Assembly (NCBI RefSeq): GCF_010548375.1
Contig: NZ_JAAGLY010000003.1
Coordinates: forward strand, 186,001 to 250,000
Length of the DNA stretch: 64,000 nucleotides
Direction: 5' to 3'
From: Streptomyces sp. SID13726
GTDB taxonomy: Bacteria; Actinomycetota; Actinomycetes; Streptomycetales; Streptomycetaceae
Each line of letters starts with the position of its first letter. Positions within the stretch are counted from its first letter, which is position 1. The translations under genes were made by a program, and so were the position numbers. Shown here piece after piece: positions 22,066-29,400 of the stretch. The notes under the pieces were generated by a model, which was given only the letters and a program-made list of their open reading frames with translations, made no database searches and was not told the DNA's origin.

Positions 22066-23583
22066 ATGTCGGCATCACCCATGGAATCCGGCCCGTCGCC
22101 CGAGATCGAGATCCGGGGCCGTACGGTCCGGACCGACGAGGCCCGGCGGCTGATCGAGGCGCACCCGAGGGTGGCACGGGCCCGGCTGGAGGTGCGCCGC
22201 TCCCCCTCCGGGAACGGCGCCGCCGACCGGCTGGTCGCTCATGTCGTCCCCGAGGGCCCGTCGGCCGCCCCCGCCGCTCCGGAGGCCGAGGAGAAGCGGG
22301 TCGGTGACTGGAACAGGATCTACGAGTGGGTCTACGGCGACATGGCGCAGGCCGGCGGTCTGGGGGACGACTTCGTCGGCTGGCACAGCAGTTACGACGG
22401 CACGCCCATCGAGCGGTCCCAGATGTGCGAGTGGCGGGACGCGACCGTGGACCGTGTCCTGTCGCTGCGGCCGCGCCGGGTGCTGGAGATCGGCGTCGGC
22501 ACCGGGCTGTTGATGGCCGGTATCGCCCCGCACGTCGAGCGGTACACCGCCACCGACTTCTCCCCCACCGCGATCGCCAGGCTCCGGGCCCAGGTGGCGG
22601 ACGTGGAGTGGGGTGACCGGGTCGAGCTGCTGGTGGGCCGGGCCGACGACCTCTCCGCTCTGCCCGCGTCGCACTACGACGTGGTGGTGTGCAACTCGGT
22701 CGTGCAGTACTTCCCCAACGCCCGCTATCTCGCCGGCATGGTGACCGCCGCGCTCAATCTGGTCCGCCCCGGTGGTGCCGTCCTCATCGGGGACGTACGC
22801 AATCTGCGGACGCTGCCGGCCTTCCGCACCGCTGTGATGGCGCCCCAGCTGCCGGTGGATCCTGTCCGGGCTCGGGCCGCGGTCGAGCTGAGTGCGTACA
22901 CCGAGCGTGAACTGGCCGTCGATCCGGACCTGTTCGCGGCCGTCCTGGCCGCCTCCCAGGACGGCGCCGCCCTCGACCTGCGCGTGAAGCGTGCCGTGCA
23001 CCACAACGAACTGAGCCGGCACCGCTACGACGCCCTGCTGTACCGCGCGCCTCTCGCGGCCCCGGCCGCAGGGACCGACCCGGTCGAACTCGGCTGGGGC
23101 GAGGAGGTGGCGGACATCGAGGTGCTGGAGAAGGCGCTGTCGGCCCTGCCGGGCCCGGTACGGGTGTCGGGGGTTCCGAACGCCCGGCTGCGCCAAGAGG
23201 TCGAGGCCGCACGGCTGTTGGAGGCCCTGGCCGACCGGGACCGGATCGTCGCCGCCCTGGACGGCGCCCCGGACGCTCCCGATCCGGAGGAGTTCCACGC
23301 GCTCGCCGAACGCCTGGGCCGGGTCGCCGTGCTCACCTGGGCGTCGACCGGCGCCCCCGACCTGCTCGACGTCCTCGTCCTGCCCGGCGGCACGGACGGA
23401 CCGGTGGCGGCCTACCGTCCGGCGGACCCGTCGCCCGAGGACGTGTCGCGGTACACGAACGACCCGACCCGGTCCGCCGCGGCCGCCGCGTTCACGGCCG
23501 CGCTCGCCTCGGAACTGGCCGCCACGATGCCGGCCACGCTGCTCCCCGACGACTTCGTCGCCGAATCCGACGGCCGGCACTGA
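22066..23583 (+). CDS. Stand-alone NRPS-type methyltransferase (excised M domain)
   Basis: 505 residues. The N-terminus (13-62) resembles the A8 region of NRPS adenylation domains (EIEIRGRTVRTDEARRLIEA, ending LVAHVVPEG). The core (about 80-330) is the SAM methyltransferase found inserted in such domains: DDFVGWHSSYDGTPI, then motif I VLEIGVGTG (139-147) and YDVVVCNSVVQYF. The C-terminus (about 455-505) resembles the return to the adenylation subdomain (SRYTNDP, then MPATLLPDDFV) but stops before the catalytic A10 lysine. A1-A7 are absent, so it cannot adenylate. It looks like an M domain cut from an NRPS with its flanks kept. The start ATG has AGGAG seven bases upstream. It probably acts on an ACP-bound chain or the released product (O-, N- or C-methylation not predictable), and shares the operon of the thioesterase-like protein. 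Confidence 0.8.
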   Translation: MSASPMESGPSPEIEIRGRTVRTDEARRLIEAHPRVARARLEVRRSPSGNGAADRLVAHVVPEGPSAAPAAPEAEEKRVGDWNRIYEWVYGDMAQAGGLGDDFVGWHSSYDGTPIERSQMCEWRDATVDRVLSLRPRRVLEIGVGTGLLMAGIAPHVERYTATDFSPTAIARLRAQVADVEWGDRVELLVGRADDLSALPASHYDVVVCNSVVQYFPNARYLAGMVTAALNLVRPGGAVLIGDVRNLRTLPAFRTAVMAPQLPVDPVRARAAVELSAYTERELAVDPDLFAAVLAASQDGAALDLRVKRAVHHNELSRHRYDALLYRAPLAAPAAGTDPVELGWGEEVADIEVLEKALSALPGPVRVSGVPNARLRQEVEAARLLEALADRDRIVAALDGAPDAPDPEEFHALAERLGRVAVLTWASTGAPDLLDVLVLPGGTDGPVAAYRPADPSPEDVSRYTNDPTRSAAAAAFTAALASELAATMPATLLPDDFVAESDGRH

Positions 23584-23634
23584 GCCCACCGGCCGCACCC
23601 GCGGCGAGCGCGGACACGAGCCGCCCCGACACGA

Positions 23635-23675
23635 CGTCGCCCCCGCCGGACCTCCGTGGTCCGGCGGGGGCGACG
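23635..23675. terminator. Bidirectional terminator (18-bp perfect stem)
   Basis: A perfect 18-bp inverted repeat (23635-23652 with 23658-23675) around a 5-base loop lies between two convergent genes, eight bases from the stop of the leftward one. It can terminate both transcripts. Confidence 0.85.
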
Positions 23676-23682
23676 GGCTTGT

Positions 23683-24474
23683 TCAGCCCAGCAGTTCGGC
23701 CACTGCCACGGCGACCTCGTCGGTGCGCAGCAGTTCGGTGTGGTCGACGTCGAAGCGCAGCTCCTGCTTGAACTCCATGTGGGTCTCCTCCAGTACGGAG
23801 GAGCAGACGGCGACGGCTTCACCGGTGCTGTAGCGGCCGGTGAAGGCTCCGGAGGCGATCAGGTACGACATGTAGGCCGTGAACCAGGCGACCAGCTCCT
23901 CGCCGATGTCGCCCCTCATGCCGCTCCGCTCGAAGGCGGTCTCGCCGAGCCGCCGGTAGAGCGCGACGATCCCGGTCCGGAAGTCCTCCAGGTTCTCGTT
24001 GGCCTGCGCGATCTCCCAGCCCTCGCGCTGGGCCGACATGATCTCCTCCTCGGAGAGCATCGACCGCAGGGACTCCAGGACCTTGAAGAAACCGAAGTGC
24101 AGGATGGTCCAGGAAGTGACCTGGGTGGGGTCCAGGAGTATCAGCTTCGGCGGCTCCTCCTGCCAGCGGGCCACGCCCTCGGCTATCACGCCGGCGAAGT
24201 TGCTGCTGGCGCAGTAGCCGACGACGGCACTCACGTCGCGGCCACTGGCCCGCACCGCGTCGAGCCAGCGGTCGAGGTACTGTTCCGGGCTCAGCCCGGC
24301 CTCGTCGCCGACCGGCGGGGCCAGCGTCTCCCAGACCGTGTGGTCGGTGTCCAGCCGGGCCACGAGGTCTCTGAACCCGGCTTCCTGACGGCCGTTGACG
24401 GCGTAGTCGACGGTCAGCACGAGATCCTCGCGCCCGCCCTCCTTGAGCACGTCCCAGATCCCGGTCTTCTCCAT
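23683..24474 (-). CDS. Thioesterase-like alpha/beta hydrolase with Cys nucleophile (paralog 2)
   Basis: 263-residue paralog of the protein at 21144-21941. It has the same three marks: GYCASS with Cys88, LILLDPT with Asp115, and DVDHTELL with His245. The shared cysteine shows that the change from Ser is not a mutation in one copy. The ATG at 24474 is preferred over the in-frame ATG at 24486, because GGAGG sits between them at the right distance for the second. It lies 82 bases downstream of the P450 stop in the same direction, so it is probably the second gene of a P450-led operon under the cluster promoter motif. It differs from paralog 1 enough (roughly a third to two-fifths identity by eye) to have a separate job. 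Function unknown beyond the fold. Confidence 0.75.
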   Translation of the reverse strand: MEKTGIWDVLKEGGREDLVLTVDYAVNGRQEAGFRDLVARLDTDHTVWETLAPPVGDEAGLSPEQYLDRWLDAVRASGRDVSAVVGYCASSNFAGVIAEGVARWQEEPPKLILLDPTQVTSWTILHFGFFKVLESLRSMLSEEEIMSAQREGWEIAQANENLEDFRTGIVALYRRLGETAFERSGMRGDIGEELVAWFTAYMSYLIASGAFTGRYSTGEAVAVCSSVLEETHMEFKQELRFDVDHTELLRTDEVAVAVAELLG

Positions 24475-24556
24475 CTTTCCCTCCATGCGTCGAAGCGTGT
24501 GCGGGCCGATCGGCCCTGACCGCCCGGCTGGCTCTCCGGCGGGACGGTGCTTGCGG

Positions 24557-25804
24557 TCAGCGGACCGTCACCGGCAGGCTCTCCAGCCCCCGCACCGACG
24601 GCGAACGCCGGCGCCGGACCGGGCCCGACGGGCGCAACTCCGGCAGCCGGTCGACCAGGACCCGCAGCGCGGTCTCGGCGGCGGTGCGGGCGAGCGCGGC
24701 CCCCAGGCAGAAGTGGATGCCCGCGGAGAACGTGAGCGGTTCGGCCGGGTCCTCGCGCAGGATGTCGAAACGCCCGGGTTCCGGGTACACCTGGGGGTCC
24801 CGGTTGGCTCCGCCGGTCATGATGACGACCGTGTCGCCGACGGCGATCCGCTGCCCGGCCAGTTCGACCTCCGCGTGCGCCACACGGCTGATGAGATGGT
24901 TGGGCGGGTCGTAGCGCAGCGTCTCCTCGACGGCCCGGGGCGTCAGCTCGATGTCGTCGCACAGCAGCTGCCACTGCTCGCGGTTCTCCAGCAGCGCGTG
25001 GACGGCGTTGCCGATGAGGTGGGACGTGGACTCGGTGCCCGCGATGGAGAGCAGACTGCACACCCCGATCACCTCGTCCACGGTCAGCCGTTCCTCGCCG
25101 TGCGCCCGCAGCAGCCCGCTGACGACGTCCTGTCCCGGCTCCTGGGCCCGGATCTCGACCAGCTCCCGCAGCAGGCCCTTGAGTTCGGCGACCGCGTCCT
25201 CCAGCTCCTGGAACTGCTCGGGTGAGGAGTAGCCCTCGAAGACCCGCCCGACGCGTGCGCTGCAGGACGCGAACCGGTCCCGGAAGTCTCCGCGCACGCC
25301 GAACACGTCGCAGACCAGCTCACTCATCAGGGGGCGCGCGTAGTCCGTCACCACGTCGAACCGGCCTTCCGCGCCCGCCCGCTCCAGCGCCCGGTCCAGC
25401 AGTTCCTGGCACAGGGCCTCGGTCTGCGGGCGTCCGGCCTGGAAGCGTCGGGCTCCGAAGTACGGCGTGACCAGCCGGCGCAGCCGCGTGTGGTCCGGCG
25501 GGTCGAGCTTGAGGAAGGAGTCGTCCACGGAGGTGAACTGCGCGATGGTCCGCTCACCGTTCACGTCACGGGTGCCGAACCGGGTGTCGCGCAGGATGCT
25601 CCGGGAAATCCGGTAGTCCGGCGTCACCCAGGGGCCGACCCGGCTGCGGTGGATCGGGCCGTGTTCCCGCGCCTTCTCGAAGAAGCGGTACGGGTTCATC
25701 TGGCGCAGCAGGACCTGGGCGTAGGGGTCGCCCAGGGTGCTCATCTGCCAGATGAAGACGGCGAGTTCCACCTGCTCCTGTTCCTGCTCCACCGAGATGG
25801 CCAT
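24557..25804 (-). CDS. Cytochrome P450 (likely polyketide tailoring)
   Basis: 415-residue soluble bacterial P450. The heme motif is FSAGIHFCLG (359-368, Cys366 as thiolate ligand), the I-helix oxygen-activation motif is AGTEST (255-260), and the K-helix ExxR is EETLR (293-297). The ATG at 25804 is chosen because AAGGAG lies five bases upstream; the longer in-frame reading adds 15 residues with no homologous look. It is divergent from a [3Fe-4S] ferredoxin gene, its likely electron donor. Its promoter carries the motif shared with PKS A and PKS C. Together these point to hydroxylation or epoxidation of the polyketide; the site cannot be predicted. The second thioesterase-like gene follows in the same operon. 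Confidence 0.93.
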   Translation of the reverse strand: MAISVEQEQEQVELAVFIWQMSTLGDPYAQVLLRQMNPYRFFEKAREHGPIHRSRVGPWVTPDYRISRSILRDTRFGTRDVNGERTIAQFTSVDDSFLKLDPPDHTRLRRLVTPYFGARRFQAGRPQTEALCQELLDRALERAGAEGRFDVVTDYARPLMSELVCDVFGVRGDFRDRFASCSARVGRVFEGYSSPEQFQELEDAVAELKGLLRELVEIRAQEPGQDVVSGLLRAHGEERLTVDEVIGVCSLLSIAGTESTSHLIGNAVHALLENREQWQLLCDDIELTPRAVEETLRYDPPNHLISRVAHAEVELAGQRIAVGDTVVIMTGGANRDPQVYPEPGRFDILREDPAEPLTFSAGIHFCLGAALARTAAETALRVLVDRLPELRPSGPVRRRRSPSVRGLESLPVTVR

Positions 25805-26141
25805 CGAGTCTCCTTCACCCGGGAGGGGGCGGACGGGCCGACGCGCCACACGATCCGTGGCGGTGTCACGACGTCCCGGGCTCGCCAGGAAACCCGCGGG
25901 AACAGGTCGTCACATCACGGCGTGACGCCGGACGGGGCAGGCCGCCCCGTGGGGAAACGTAACGGCCCGTACGACTGCGGAAGTACCCCTAGACGGCCCC
26001 CTACGCCCCCGCCGGGGAGCGGCCGCTCCGCACACCTGTCCGGCGCCCGGCCGCAGGTGGCACGCCCGGTGCGAGGATCCGGGGCGACCCGTTCGCGAAC
26101 CACGGCACGCCGCCGCGTCCAACGGCCCCAGGAGACCAGAG
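25805..26141. other. Divergent promoter region between the P450 and ferredoxin genes
   Basis: 337 bases with no gene. It holds the P450 leader (about 145 bases) and the P450 promoter (25956-26010). I found no equally good copy of the motif pointing toward the ferredoxin. The ferredoxin may use an unrecognised promoter or the same activator site from the other side. Confidence 0.65.
25956..26010 (-). promoter_or_regulatory. P450 promoter with the cluster direct-repeat motif
   Basis: Read toward the P450: GGGGGCGTAGGGGG, five bases, TAGGGGT (25985-26010). A TACGTT -10 box (25956-25961) starts 30 bases after the TAGGGG start. This is the cleanest copy, with two GTAGGGG/CTAGGGG half-sites on a 12-base period. 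Confidence 0.6.
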
Positions 26142-26339
26142 ATGAGAGTCGTGCTCGACCAGAACAGGTGCGTCGGTGCCGGCCAGTGCGCGCTGTTCGC
26201 CCCCGACGTCTTCGAGCAGCGGCTGGAGGACGGCATCGCCGAGGTCCTCCAGGACGCTCCCCCGCCCGAGCTGTACGACGAGGTGGAGACGGCCGCCGAG
26301 CGCTGCCCGTCCCAGGCCATCACACGGCTGACCGCCTGA
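26142..26339 (+). CDS. [3Fe-4S] ferredoxin
   Basis: 65-residue small iron-sulfur protein. Cys10, Cys16 (CVGAGQC) and Cys55 followed by Pro (CPSQAI) give the C-x5-C...C-P pattern of actinobacterial [3Fe-4S] ferredoxins that feed P450s. The fourth cysteine of the [4Fe-4S] type is replaced (Ala13 within the loop). The ATG has GGAG eleven to fourteen bases upstream. It is divergent from the P450 at 24557-25804 and is the obvious redox partner. No ferredoxin reductase is in the window, so a general cellular reductase would complete the chain. It converges on PKS B with a strong terminator between. Confidence 0.92.
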   Translation: MRVVLDQNRCVGAGQCALFAPDVFEQRLEDGIAEVLQDAPPPELYDEVETAAERCPSQAITRLTA

Positions 26340-26348
26340 CACGCACCC

Positions 26349-26385
26349 GACCGGGCCCGCCCTCACGGTGAGGGCGGGCCCGGTC
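26349..26385. terminator. Bidirectional terminator (18-bp perfect palindrome)
   Basis: GACCGGGCCCGCCCTCAC (26349-26366) is followed by one G and its exact reverse complement (26368-26385). It lies between the convergent ends of the ferredoxin and PKS B genes, ten bases past the ferredoxin stop. Confidence 0.85.
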
Positions 26386-26397
26386 CTGTGTCGACCG

Positions 26398-26429
26398 CGG
26401 TGTCAGTCGGCGGTGTCAGTCGGCGGTGT
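26398..26429. repeat. 13-bp tandem duplication over the PKS B stop codon
   Basis: CGGTGTCAGTCGG occurs twice in tandem (26398-26410, 26411-26423) with half a third copy. The unit contains the PKS B stop, so a second stop follows it. It looks like a slippage duplication. Confidence 0.7.
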
Positions 26430-29400
26430 TCATCGCCATCCGGACCAGGCTCGCCGCGTCCATGTCGTCGATGTCCTCGGCGTCGTCGGCTGTTTGAGGC
26501 GTGTCCTCGCCGGCCAGCAGGGCGCGCAGGGCCGCCTCCATCCGGTCGGCTGCCTCGTCCAGCCGCTCCTCGGGTACGGCCGCCAGCAGCCGCCGTATCC
26601 GTTCGTCCACCGGACTCCCGGCGGGCATCCGGTCGGCGGCGGACTCCGGAAGGAGGCGGGCGAGCAGATAGGCGGCGAGCGCGGCGGGCGTCGGATGGTC
26701 GAAGACCAGGGTCGCGGGCAGCTTCAGCCCGGTGGCACGGGCCAGCCGGCCCCGGATGTCGACGGCCATCATCGAGTCGAAGCCCAGCTCGCGGAAGGCA
26801 CGTGCCGGCGGTACGGCCTCCGGCGACTCCAGACCCAGCACGGTGGCGGCCTGCTCGCGCACCAGCCGTGCCAGCGCTCGTTCCCGCTCGCCGGAGGGCA
26901 TCGCGGCCAGCCGTGCCGGCAGGTCCGGCCGGGCCCCCACGGTTCCGCTGTCCCCCGTCGGCGCCCCGGTGTCCCACTGCACCGACAGCAGTCGCCGTAC
27001 CTCGTCGATGTCCTCGACCAGCGGCCGGCGCCGGGAGGAGGCGAAGGCCGCGTGGAAGACCTCCCAGTCGATGTCGGCGACGGTCAGCGTGGTCTCGCCC
27101 GCCGCGACCGCCTCCAGCATCAGCGTCACCGCCCGCTCCGGCTCCATCGGCCGCACCCCGCGCCGGGCCAACTCCTCCGCCGACTCGCCCTGCCCCATGC
27201 CGACCTCGCCCCAGAGTCCCCAGGCGATCGACGTCACCGGCAAGCCCGTCGTACGACGTCGCTGCTCCGCGAACGCGTCGAGGAACGCGTTGGCCGCACC
27301 GTACGCCGCCAGTCCCGCGCTCCCCCACACGGCGGCCCCGGAGGAGAACAGCACGAGCGCCTCCAGCCGGTCCCCGAGCACCTCCTCCAGGTTCAGCAGA
27401 CCGAGCCCCTTGGCCCGGTGCGCGGCGGCGAGATGGGCGGACTCGGTGGCGGTGAGCGGGACGGTGTCGGCGATTCCGGCGGCATGGAAGACGGCCGTGA
27501 TCGGATCACCCTCCTTCTCCACCCGGTCCACCAACGCCTCCAGCGCCTCACGATCAGCCGCGTCACACGCCTCTACGACCACCTCGGCACCCAACTCCGC
27601 CAGCTCACCGGCGAGTTCACGCGCACCCGGCGCATCCAGACCCCGACGGCTCGTCAGCACCAGACGCCCCACACCCTCACGCACCAGACGCCGGGCCACC
27701 TGACCACCGATGCCACCCGTACCACCGGTGATCAACACCGTGCCGTGCGGACGCCAGGACTCGGCAGCAGCCGTACGCGGGGCCATACGCGAGGCCGTAC
27801 GCGGGGCGCGGACCATACGTCGTACCAGAACGCCACCGGACCGGAGCGCCAACTGGTCCTCCGCTCCCAGAGTGCCCGCCAGCACACCCGCGAGCCGCCG
27901 ACCGGACACCTCATCCAAGGTCACCGGGAGATCGATGAGACCGCCCCAACTCTCGGGGGACTCCAAGCCGAAGGCCCTCCCCATCGCCCACAGTCGCGCC
28001 TGCTCCGGGTCACCCTGAGCCGTGTCGCCCGCACCCGTGTACACGGCACCGGCGGTGGCCAGCCACAGACGGGTTCCGGACCGCTCGGCGGCCAGCGCCT
28101 GGACGAGGGCGAGCGTCGCGGCGAGGCCCCGGGGTACGCCGTCCGTCTCACCGGGCGCGGTGTCCAGGGCCAGCAGCGAAAGCACGCCCGCCACCGGACC
28201 CACTTCACGGAACAACTCCGCGTACGACTCCGGTGAGGCGTCGGCCGTGGGCATCGCACGCAGGGTCACATCGGCCCCCGCCTCCGCCAGGGCCGCCGCG
28301 CACTCCCCGGCGAGACCCTCACCCTGCTCCGGGCAGACCAGCAGCCAACTGCCGCTCAGCTCTTCCCCGTCCAGGGCCTCCGCCTCGTCCCAGGTCACGC
28401 GGTAACGCCAGCCGTCCCCATCGGAGTGGTTCTGGGCCGGTTCCAGCCAGTAGCGGCTGCGCTGGAAGGCGTAGGTGGGCAGGTCGACATGAGCGGTCGA
28501 GCCCACGGGCAGAAGCGCCCGCCAGTCGACCGACGCCCCCTGCACGAACGCCTCCGCCAACGACCTCAACAGCCGCTCCGCACCACCCTGATCCCGACGC
28601 AACGTACCCAGAGCCATCCCCCCGCCCTGCTCATCCAGACCGTCCTGCACCGCCGACACCAACACCGGATGCGGACTCACCTCAACGAACAACGCCCGGC
28701 CATCAGACGCGAGTTCGGCGACAGCATCGGCCAGACGGACCCGGTGACGGAGATTGCCGTACCAGTAACCGCCGTCCAAGTCACCGGCCTTGACCCACTC
28801 ACCGGTGAAGGTGGACAGCATCGGCACGTCCGGGGCCAGGGAGGTCACCCCGGCCAACGCCGTCGTGATCTCCTCCTCCAGCGCCTCGACCATCACCGAG
28901 TGCGAGGCGTAGTCGACAGCCACACGACGGGCCTCGACACCTGCTTCCGCGCAGGCCGCCAGGAAGACGTCCAGGGCACCGGCCTCACCGGACACCACCA
29001 CCGAGGCGGACCCATTGACCGCAGCGATGCCCACGCCATCGACGAGCAGGGACTCGACACGCTCGGCACCGGCGAACACCGACACCATCCCGCCGGTCCC
29101 GGCCAGCCGCCGAATCGCCTTCGACCGCAAGGCGACCACCCGCGCGCCCTCATCCAGCGTGAGGGCACCCGCCACGCAGGCCGCAGCGATCTCCCCCTGC
29201 GAATGACCCACCACAGCAGCAGGCTCGACACCGACCGACCGCCACAACGCGGCCAACGACACCATCACCGCCCACAACACCGGCTGCACCACATCCACTT
29301 GATCAAGACCCGAGCCCTGATCCAACACTTCACTCAGCGACCAGTCGACATACGGAGCCAGCGCCGCCTCACACTCCGCGATCGAAGCCGCGAACACCGC

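Noticed and set aside
26011..26141. A copy of the cluster promoter motif pointing toward the ferredoxin
   Set aside because: Searched by eye; no GTAGGGGG-N5-TAGGGG arrangement with a TANNNT box at 29-30 bases was found in that direction.
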